A stretch of 64,000 bases of DNA from Enoplolaimus lenunculus (lineage: Eukaryota > Nematoda > Enoplea > Enoplida > Thoracostomopsidae): NCBI GenBank assembly GCA_030248215.1, contig JASANG010000319.1, positions 1 through 64,000 on the forward strand, in the 5' to 3' direction. Positions 56,839-64,000 of the stretch are shown here, in pieces; the stretch's first letter is position 1; every line of letters begins with the position of its first letter. The notes under the pieces are model-generated. The model saw only the letters and a list, made by a program, of their open reading frames with translations. It had not been told where the DNA came from and did not search any database. The position numbers and the translations under genes were made by a program.

Positions 56839-59800
56839 CGTCAAGGCTTTGTGTAAAATAGTGTGTGAAAATATACTATGTTCTGTATATGGTGAAATTG
56901 CATGCGGCAACCACCAGTATCGAGACAACGCGATGTTGCTCGTGATGCCAACTGCAGAGGCCGGTCTATAAGTGAGACTCAAGCATTACAGTGGCAGTAC
57001 CCGACGCCGAAGCATCAAGGGTAAACGTCGACATTGTACATAATGTACAATATTGGTATAGTGTCAAATCCGGTAAACGTCATAATCGTGAATTGTTTTA
57101 TTGTTTTGTTTGATTGTTTTGTCAAGTTTAGTTTTTATTTAAAATACAAAGACGTCAAGGCGTTATAAGATAATATGGGCGCTATTTTGCGACCCTCATG
57201 CTATGGATTTATTGGACCCGTTCGTGCCGATAGTCGCTGACATCGGCTAAGGCCTGAGCGACTAACGGACGAAGGTGACGAAATGTAGCAATGCGTAAGT
57301 ATTTCGTCGCGTCTTTAAGTTCGTTTTCCATAGCATTTAATTGTTGTTGTGATCTGCCAGTATTTTTGGCGTTGTCATAGTCTAAAATCATGTTTTCGAA
57401 TGTTCTTCGCTGGTTCCAGTATCTTGCTGCAGGAAAATGTGTTTGTAAAAATTGTTGCATTGTTTGTGCGTTCTCTGCAAAACGTTCGTGAGTGCGCATT
57501 GTCTGCTCCATTTTTACCGGAGATAAGGGGACCGAGGCCACCCATGGTAAGGAGCTTATGTTCCGATCACATCGTGTTATCATAGAAATAACACGATCAC
57601 GAACAAATGCGGCTAACGTGCGCAATGCGTCAATATAGTGTATTTCTAGTAAGCACAACAATCCTTTTTCGTATGATGTTTTAACAAAATGTACTTCAGC
57701 ATAACATAGTTGATCGATAAAGTCGCGATTTGTTATTGTGGCGGTTTGTTGTGTTAGTAAATCTTGTAGTTCTTGTTCGAATGTGTTTGTTGTCTGTAGG
57801 ATGCGTTCACGTAGCCATTCAGGCTGATTGTCTTTGAATTCTGCAAGTTCGTACATAGAGAAGTACATTGCTGGCAAGTGAAGTTGTAACTGTTTTCGCC
57901 GTTTTTGCCACAACCGTTCACCGTCGAAAAACGGGTAGTCAATGTTATAGTTTGGTTGTGATGGTACGCGTCCTAGTGATGTTTCTGTCCTGTTAACAGT
58001 CGAGACGTCGGTATTCGGTGTATGTTCCGTTTCGTCATAGTTGTATTGTCGTCTGTGTTCTGGGTCAGATTTCCACGGAACAGTTAGTTGCAACGGTTCT
58101 GGTATTTCGTCCATAGGTAGTGTTGTAAGGTCACGGTTGCCAATGTACTCATGTAGAAACTCGCGTATGTAGTCTTTTGCGTTATGTTTCCAAGCGAAGT
58201 TAATAAGTTCGTCATCAGTCATTGTGTTTGGAATTTGTTTAGCCGTCAAGGCGCCATCTATATCGCTAAAGATACATGAGGAACCATGCGAAGCCCATTC
58301 AGTACAGTTAACTGTCCAGTCTTGGTATAACCGTCGTAACAAGGTCGCTTCCGTTTTTTGTATGGCGTCAAGGATACCCATGGGATTGGGTTTGACACGT
58401 AGACTTGGCAGAAAATACTTTCTTGCAACTTCTAGCCATGTACGCCATGCTTCGTCTGGGCTGTTAGAATCAATCGGTGTGCGACGAAATCGTATATAAC
58501 GTCCGATAAGTAAGTCATGTAACATTACGTCTTCTGATGTGTATTCCAAAAAGTCAACAATTTTACGTTCGTCGTATGTTTCAACTAGTTGTTGTCCACG
58601 ATGTGCTACTCTATAACGTAATTGACGTAATAGGTCCGTTCCGAAAGGTGGTTGTCCCCATTCGCCAATTAGTCCGTAACGGTACATGTTGTCTCGTCGT
58701 TTTGTACTAGAGTAACCGTCTGGTACAATGTCTTTGACGTCAGTGCATCCTGAATTGGGCATTAGCTGGTCCGGTCCGAACGCAGCGTCAAACATGTTCT
58801 TGTCATTTTTAAAACTCCACCATAATTTGGTATAATATGAGTTTGATAAAAACGTATACAGAGCGTCAGGGCACTCAATTCCAAATGCAGCCAAGTCAAA
58901 ATTGATAACCAGATTTTCCGTATTAGCGATATGCAATGTGCGCGCGCGAGTGTTCCACTCCGGCTTCGCTGGATTGAGCAGCCAATCAGGTCGTAAAAAT
59001 GAGTGGCACGATTGTGGAATGAAGTGCGCGTTGAATGGATCGTTGAGCTCACGCATGATACGTCGTTGTCTTGTGCTAAAATGAAATCCCTTAATGTCAC
59101 AACTGTAGATGTTAGTGCGTGTGTTGGTCAACAATTGGATGCACGGATTGAGCATGTCCGGATGTTCACAATTGATCACCAACCGTGGCTCGAACAATGA
59201 TCGGCCGAAAAACTGCTTTGCAGGAAACGTATACGCTGCAACACGTGCTGGATGTTTTGGATGCAGTTCGTTGCGCGGTTTGCGTTCGACAACGAATCCA
59301 GGTCCATCGTTGCGAAATGCATTGTCACCGTCCATAGTTGTAATGCGTTGAGAAACTAAATCGGTGTAACACAGCAAGCGAAAATAACTAGTATTGACTA
59401 GCGCTATAAAGCATACAATAGTAAAGCACTGAAACAAATAGCAAAAGCAACACTTAGTGGGGCAGCAACACTGGGTTGGTGATTGCTTACCTAAGCTAAT
59501 TGCTAGCAACTGTGAATAACTAAGTGCATACGTAGTGATAACTATTGCTAGATAGATGCAAACTAGCAAGCCAGTGAAACATATTATACTGCATACATAC
59601 ATAAACGCAAGCTGTGTATATGGACGAGGGCCTAACCCGCTCCAACAATTTTTGGTAAATTGACAATTTTTATGGTTAATATGTCCCATGCTAACATGCA
59701 AACCGATAACACTGATTTTATTTTTTAGTTTTGATTTGTTTGTTATTTTAAAATAAAGAGTGGTTATTTGAAACTGAAATGGTTGTGAAACTAAAATGTG

Positions 59801-62800
59801 TATAACTGAAACGCAATTAAACATAAAGGCATGCCGACCATATAGTCATTGTGGATCTACTAACAGATGCTCACACTTAGGGCAATGCCAGACCGCATGC
59901 GGCGGTTCCTCAGTCAAGTTAACACACTCCATATGATACCACTCTAAACAGTAATCGCACTGAATCCATGTTTTATTTAATCCACGTGCGGCTTCAGCGT
60001 TAAAACTGCGTTTGCATGTGCCGCATAATGCATCGATATTATCTGAGGCGTCGCGTTGGCGAGTCCTAAGCTTACGCTCATAATTGGTGTAATCCTCAGC
60101 AGAACCTGAAAACAATTTAAATTGTCTTTTATTATACCACTTTGGAGGTCTGCTTGGTGTACCAACAGGAATCAACTTGATGTTTGGATCTTTCACATCG
60201 ACAACACGATATAATCGCTCGAATTCCGGATGGAATTTGTTGGTGATTCGCTTTGGATCGAGTCGTTCGATTTTCTTCATCAACACGAGATCGCCAACCT
60301 GAAACTTACGCGTGCGAGCACGCCTGTCAAAATAATATTTATAATTCATTTGTGCTTGTTCGATGTGATACGCAGCCTCAGCCCATGCGCGAGTTAATTC
60401 CTCAAATAACTGCGAAGCGTATGTGTCCTGTGTAACTTTTGTCTGTACCGGATATATTTGGTTTTCACCAGGAATATTGGGATCGCGTCCGTGTACCATA
60501 AAATAAGGTGTTTGACCTGTTGTTGCATGCGGAATTGTGCGATATGCAAACAACGCAGCGTTAAGCAATGTATCCCACGCTGAACCGTACTGTTCGGACA
60601 GCGGACGGAGAATACGAACTAATGTTTGGTTCCAGCGCTCAACTAAACCGTTTGCCTGATGGTGATAAGGCGCTGAATATGCAATACGCGTTCCGATTTC
60701 CGTCAATTCAGATTTAAATAACTCTGAAATAAACGCTGATCCCTGGTCAGACAATATAATGCGTGGAACGCCATGTCTTGGGATCCACTCATTTATGATA
60801 ATATTTATTACCGTCAAGGCAGTTTGATCTGGCGTTGCGTACGCTTCTGCCCATTTTGTGAAATAGTCAACGACACATAATATATATTTATTTCCTGATG
60901 GTGTTTCAGCCAATGGACCTACAAAATCGATTCCGATCATGTGAAACGGAAAGATTGGCTGAATTGGTTGTAATGGTCCTTTGCGATTTGGACCTTGTCG
61001 AAAACGAGAACACGGAATACATGTCTCTATAAAATCTGAAATGTCTTTCATACAGTTTGGCCAGTAAAACTTACGCGTCAACTTACAAAATACTTTCTTA
61101 GCACCTACATGACCACCGTACTTGGTACTATGATACTGCTCAAGCAACGGTAGGCGCAAGTTTTCAGGAACAACGACTTGCAATTCGGCAAAGTCAATTG
61201 TTGCTGGACGCGTTGGTCTTGCAATATGAAACAAGACTTCATCGAATATGACATAGTATGGTTCATGATCTAAGATCCATCGTTTTTCGATGCGATCGAT
61301 GCCTTCTGGCATTTCTTGTGTTTCAAGATACTGAATCAGTTTTTTAAGTTTATCGTCATGACGCTGTGCGTCGACCAATTGAGTTTTATCCCATGGTGAT
61401 ACCGTCGAAAAATGTTCCATATAGACATTTAAACCTTGTTGTTGTCGTTGCACGCGATTATTATTATTATTATTTATATTATTATTATTTCCAGCAGTAG
61501 TGTCTTCCCCTCTTTCGGCGTCAAGGCACCCTGCAATATTTTCACTAGTAGCAGCGCTGTCCGCTCTTTCGGCGTCAATGCACCCTACTGAATTATTATC
61601 AACCAACACAAAATTTCCTTGTGCTGGAGGCTGTACCACGTTTGGTGGTAATGCAGCCGGACCGCGAACATATGTATGATCACTGCGTTCTACAGCGTCG
61701 ATATGAGCGGCTATATATCTATCACGTGCACGAGCAATAGACAAAGCTGATTGTTGAGCTTTGCTTTCCATGTCTAATGGTTCATCATTAATTTCAGACG
61801 GTTCATCTGGTAATATTGGTGGTCGCGATAATGCATCAGCATTTGTATGATTCAGTCCTTTTCGATAAACAATTTCGTAGTCATATTCCTGAATTCGTAA
61901 TGCAAATTTGGCCAATCTTGTTGTCAATAAATTGAGTGAACGTCGTTTGTCAAGTATTTGAACCAAAGCCGAATGATCAGTTATAATTGTTGTATAGTTG
62001 CCAAGCAAATATGGACGAAATTGTGTTAGTGCTTTGACAACAGCGAGACACTCTTTTTCAGTGATCGCATAACGCGTTTCGGCGTCTGTTAATTTACGAC
62101 TGCCATAGCACAACACACGCTCTCTACCGTCAAGGCTTTTTTGAGCTAATATATAACCTAATCCAGTATCGCTGGCATCAGTATATAGAATAAACGGCTT
62201 GGTAAAGTCCGGATACGCTAGTATTGGTGCTTCAGTTAGATGTCGTTTTAATGTATCGAATGCGTGTTGACAGTCTATAGTCCAGCGTTCTTTTAATTGG
62301 ACTTTCTTAAGCTTACCGTGTGTTAAATTGTAAAGTGGACTTGCGATTGTGCTGTAGTCTTTGATGAATTGACGATAATAGCCAGTGAGACCTAAAAAAG
62401 CACGGACATCAGTGACCGTCTTTGGTACTGGACTCTCTAAAATTGCCTTAACCTTTTCAGGATTTGGCGCTATACCGTCTTCTGATATTTGATGACCTAA
62501 AAATAATAATTTCTTTTTCGCAAAGTCGCACTTGCTGGGTTTGATCTTAAGACCAGCTTCTCGTAGTCGCTGAAACACTTGGTTAATGTCGTAATAGTGA
62601 TCCCAGATTGTTGGCGAATATATGATCACGTCGTCAAGATAACACAAACAGAACTCCATGAGCAAACCTGAAAGAGTCATTTGCATCATGCGCTGAAATG
62701 TTGCTGGAGCATTGCAATGTCCAAATGGCATCGACGTGAATTCGAACAAACCTTCGTGACAGATGAAGGCTGTCTTCTCAATGTCTGCCTCATCCATTGG

Positions 62801-63138
62801 CACTTGCCAATAGCCAGATCGCAGATCGATAGTTGAGAAATATTTTGCGCCATTCAACGCATCAAGAGTTTCGTCAATGCGTGGTAATGGAAACCGATCC
62901 TTCTTTGTGATAGCGTTTAGTGGTCGATAATCGATACAGACACGGTCGGTTCCATCTTTTTTCTTCGCCAAGACAACCTGAAATGCCCAAGGGCTTTTTG
63001 ATGGACGAATTACGCCTTGGTCAAGCATTTCTCTGATACTTTTGCTGAGTGTTTCACGTTTTCCAAACGGCACTCGATAAATTCGTTGTTGAATTGGTTC
63101 ATGTGGTTCGATGTTAATTTTGTGTTTCACGTCAAGGC
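56839..63138 (-). repeat. Recurring 9-mer GCCTTGACG (sense strand)
   Basis: On the plus strand CGTCAAGGC occurs exactly at 56839, 57153, 58245, 60812, 61519, 62128 and 63130, always in the same orientation. One-mismatch copies lie at 58366, 61573 and about 63511. In pol and the third ORF the word is read in two different frames (ALT in DGALTAK and QTALTVI; xLD in KSLDGR, TSLDVK, GCLDAER), and two copies are outside coding sequence. I saw no copy elsewhere in the window. Confidence 0.7.
57209..59335 (-). CDS. Third ORF of the PHD-bearing element, about 708 residues, unknown
   Basis: The open frame extends up to 59824, but the first ATG giving a soluble protein-like start is at 59335 (MDGDNAFRNDGPGFVVERKP). 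Codons upstream of it encode hydrophobic, Cys-rich sequence that reads like non-coding AT-rich DNA. The product has no signal peptide, no membrane anchor and no furin-type site, so it does not look like an envelope protein. It is rich in Arg, Tyr, Trp and Leu, with motifs such as FHFSTRQRRIMRELNDPF, WRTWLEVARKYFLPSLR and a helical C-terminal third (EQELQDLLTQQ, ELKDATKYLRIATFRHLRP). No known family was recognised. It follows pol by about 0.5 kb and is probably made from a separate or spliced transcript. Confidence 0.6.
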   Translation of the reverse strand: MDGDNAFRNDGPGFVVERKPRNELHPKHPARVAAYTFPAKQFFGRSLFEPRLVINCEHPDMLNPCIQLLTNTRTNIYSCDIKGFHFSTRQRRIMRELNDPFNAHFIPQSCHSFLRPDWLLNPAKPEWNTRARTLHIANTENLVINFDLAAFGIECPDALYTFLSNSYYTKLWWSFKNDKNMFDAAFGPDQLMPNSGCTDVKDIVPDGYSSTKRRDNMYRYGLIGEWGQPPFGTDLLRQLRYRVAHRGQQLVETYDERKIVDFLEYTSEDVMLHDLLIGRYIRFRRTPIDSNSPDEAWRTWLEVARKYFLPSLRVKPNPMGILDAIQKTEATLLRRLYQDWTVNCTEWASHGSSCIFSDIDGALTAKQIPNTMTDDELINFAWKHNAKDYIREFLHEYIGNRDLTTLPMDEIPEPLQLTVPWKSDPEHRRQYNYDETEHTPNTDVSTVNRTETSLGRVPSQPNYNIDYPFFDGERLWQKRRKQLQLHLPAMYFSMYELAEFKDNQPEWLRERILQTTNTFEQELQDLLTQQTATITNRDFIDQLCYAEVHFVKTSYEKGLLCLLEIHYIDALRTLAAFVRDRVISMITRCDRNISSLPWVASVPLSPVKMEQTMRTHERFAENAQTMQQFLQTHFPAARYWNQRRTFENMILDYDNAKNTGRSQQQLNAMENELKDATKYLRIATFRHLRPLVAQALADVSDYRHERVQ

Positions 63139-64000
63139 TGGTATGATTAATTTGCTCATTTGGTTGTGCAAACAAGTCACGATTGTTGTGCAACATGAGC
63201 TTTAATAACTGTCTCTCATATTCGTCGAGATCAGTATCGTCAAAGTTAAGTTTTTCTGGCAAGTCAACGTCGGATGTTTGTTGTAACTGATGTTTTAATG
63301 ATTGACAGAAACGAGTGACTTGCTCAGCACGTTGTTGACGTTTATCATGTCGATTGACATTTGCGATTTCGACAGACGGTTTGTTGTCGTTTTGATTGAT
63401 TTGATCAACGGTTGACAGTGATTCGACATGTTGTAATGCTGTTTCGCGATCGAGAATGACTTCGTTAGCGTCAACGTCTTCTGACACTCTACCCATGCGC
63501 ATTAGGCCGTGAAGGCGGCACGGAGTATCGCTGATGTTTGTGACCGGTATAAAGAAACTTTGATCGCTAACCTTAACCATCGCACTTGGGGCGATGAACG
63601 GATCGTCTCGTTTGCCCATTGGTTCAGGTTCAAACAATAACTCAGTACCGTTGGGTACATCATGCGGAGTTTTGAATCGAACGTATTGCGTTGTACGTGG
63701 CGGTATTTGAACCGGTTGAACGATCTCGCAGACTTGTGCCCACTTGGTTGCGATCTCCGCCTCGGTGTCAAGTGGAGACGACCAAGCCCAAGATGGAATG
63801 ACTTCGTTGCGATAGCGAACGTTCATGTTGAAGTAATCGATTGTTAACCTGAAAATACGTAAAGCATCATCTCCAAACATAACAGTATTATTAATACCTT
63901 TAACAACATGAATCTTAATTGGTGCAATTACCTGACCAATCTTAACATGGAGAGATACTGAACCTAAAGATGGTATAGAACCATTGTCAGCGAAACCATA
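59846..64000 (-). CDS. Pol of the PHD-bearing element (protease end to PHD finger)
   Basis: Open to the window edge. Counting from the Met at 63880: protease tail upstream and at the start (MFGDDALRIFRLTIDYF); reverse transcriptase about 262-480 (CIDYRPLNAI, SGYWQVPMDE, CYLDDVII at 412-419); thumb FLGLTGYYRQFIKDYS about 495-510; RNase H about 563-690 (LYTDASDTGLGY, TEKECLAVV, NADALSRP); a low-complexity linker about 700-815 with an Asn run; integrase zinc finger about 916-957 (H..H..CIPC) and core with Asp 985, Asp 1045 and Glu 1081; C-terminal domain about 1195-1258; PHD finger about 1286-1337 (CGTCKRSF, CDYCLEWYHMECV, WHCPKC). A PHD finger binds histone H3 tails and could steer integration, as chromodomains do in chromoviruses. 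Confidence 0.92.
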   Translation of the reverse strand, partial: YGFADNGSIPSLGSVSLHVKIGQVIAPIKIHVVKGINNTVMFGDDALRIFRLTIDYFNMNVRYRNEVIPSWAWSSPLDTEAEIATKWAQVCEIVQPVQIPPRTTQYVRFKTPHDVPNGTELLFEPEPMGKRDDPFIAPSAMVKVSDQSFFIPVTNISDTPCRLHGLMRMGRVSEDVDANEVILDRETALQHVESLSTVDQINQNDNKPSVEIANVNRHDKRQQRAEQVTRFCQSLKHQLQQTSDVDLPEKLNFDDTDLDEYERQLLKLMLHNNRDLFAQPNEQINHTSLDVKHKINIEPHEPIQQRIYRVPFGKRETLSKSIREMLDQGVIRPSKSPWAFQVVLAKKKDGTDRVCIDYRPLNAITKKDRFPLPRIDETLDALNGAKYFSTIDLRSGYWQVPMDEADIEKTAFICHEGLFEFTSMPFGHCNAPATFQRMMQMTLSGLLMEFCLCYLDDVIIYSPTIWDHYYDINQVFQRLREAGLKIKPSKCDFAKKKLLFLGHQISEDGIAPNPEKVKAILESPVPKTVTDVRAFLGLTGYYRQFIKDYSTIASPLYNLTHGKLKKVQLKERWTIDCQHAFDTLKRHLTEAPILAYPDFTKPFILYTDASDTGLGYILAQKSLDGRERVLCYGSRKLTDAETRYAITEKECLAVVKALTQFRPYLLGNYTTIITDHSALVQILDKRRSLNLLTTRLAKFALRIQEYDYEIVYRKGLNHTNADALSRPPILPDEPSEINDEPLDMESKAQQSALSIARARDRYIAAHIDAVERSDHTYVRGPAALPPNVVQPPAQGNFVLVDNNSVGCIDAERADSAATSENIAGCLDAERGEDTTAGNNNNINNNNNNRVQRQQQGLNVYMEHFSTVSPWDKTQLVDAQRHDDKLKKLIQYLETQEMPEGIDRIEKRWILDHEPYYVIFDEVLFHIARPTRPATIDFAELQVVVPENLRLPLLEQYHSTKYGGHVGAKKVFCKLTRKFYWPNCMKDISDFIETCIPCSRFRQGPNRKGPLQPIQPIFPFHMIGIDFVGPLAETPSGNKYILCVVDYFTKWAEAYATPDQTALTVINIIINEWIPRHGVPRIILSDQGSAFISELFKSELTEIGTRIAYSAPYHHQANGLVERWNQTLVRILRPLSEQYGSAWDTLLNAALFAYRTIPHATTGQTPYFMVHGRDPNIPGENQIYPVQTKVTQDTYASQLFEELTRAWAEAAYHIEQAQMNYKYYFDRRARTRKFQVGDLVLMKKIERLDPKRITNKFHPEFERLYRVVDVKDPNIKLIPVGTPSRPPKWYNKRQFKLFSGSAEDYTNYERKLRTRQRDASDNIDALCGTCKRSFNAEAARGLNKTWIQCDYCLEWYHMECVNLTEEPPHAVWHCPKCEHLLVDPQ

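Larger units (their letters stand above)
57209..64000 (-). mobile_element. Ty3/gypsy-type element with PHD finger and extra 3' ORF (cut by window edge)
   Basis: A minus-strand LTR-class retroelement entering from the right edge. Protease end, reverse transcriptase, RNase H, integrase and a PHD finger lie in one frame, followed by a large third ORF. The visible part looks whole, with no break seen. Gag, the 5' LTR and most of the protease lie beyond the window; the 3' LTR should lie below 57200 but cannot be bounded. Its codon use is AT-leaning, unlike the GC-rich ORF at 26.5 kb. Probably young. Confidence 0.9.

Noticed and set aside
57209-59335. Envelope gene
   Set aside because: No signal peptide, cleavage site, fusion peptide or transmembrane anchor in the stretch from 59335; hydrophobic codons upstream lie before the likely start.

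Overview
The window is AT-rich nuclear DNA of an invertebrate animal. Two host genes are broken into short exons with GT..AG introns. Everything else is small non-autonomous DNA transposons, simple tandem repeats and LTR retroelements. There is no bacterial or organellar gene arrangement. The phylum cannot be fixed from this sequence. Degenerate TTAGGC/GCCTAA-type runs are a weak hint of a nematode-like genome and no more.

Left part (1-22 kb): a perfect 332-bp inverted repeat opens the window. A haspin-type mitotic histone kinase gene lies on the minus strand (7665 down to about 2420; its last exons lie outside the window or are lost). A complete FAM172A/Arb2-family gene lies on the plus strand (15712-22254, eight exons, about 315 residues). 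The DNA between and inside them holds several MITE families. Three copies of a CAGGCCCGTAGCCA family and two copies of a CAGGGTGCAACCGG family have 8-bp target duplications, so both are hAT-like. There are also TTAA-bounded elements with a tRNA-like core and a TA-bounded palindromic family. Some are nested.

Middle (22-39 kb): repeat-rich. It holds the 3' part of a fossil LTR element with a GC-rich 417-codon ORF (26.5-27.8 kb), four CTAACCCCGTTAG hairpins with matched flanking arms (25.3-25.4 kb), 23 copies of a 31-bp minisatellite (28.8-29.6 kb), and the last exons of an unidentified plus-strand gene (33.0-33.3 kb). Five copies of a 371-bp satellite (33.7-35.5 kb), a broken TQTE-repeat reading frame (36 kb) and a GGGACAGC minisatellite element (38.5-39.4 kb) follow.

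Right part (39.9-64 kb): two Ty3/gypsy-type elements. The first (39894-50989) has 1.4-kb LTRs about 2% apart, a TCTT target duplication, a primer site matching tRNA-Gln, broken gag-pol, and between pol and the 3' LTR a large module encoding an Upf1/MOV10-type superfamily 1 helicase. That cargo is the most unusual item here. The second runs on the minus strand off the right edge. Its pol is open across the visible part and ends in a PHD finger, and it is followed by a large unrecognised third ORF. A 9-base word, GCCTTGACG (sense strand), recurs seven times along it in different reading frames and in its non-coding tail. Copies of the GGGACAGC minisatellite lie on both sides of the first element in opposite orientation.
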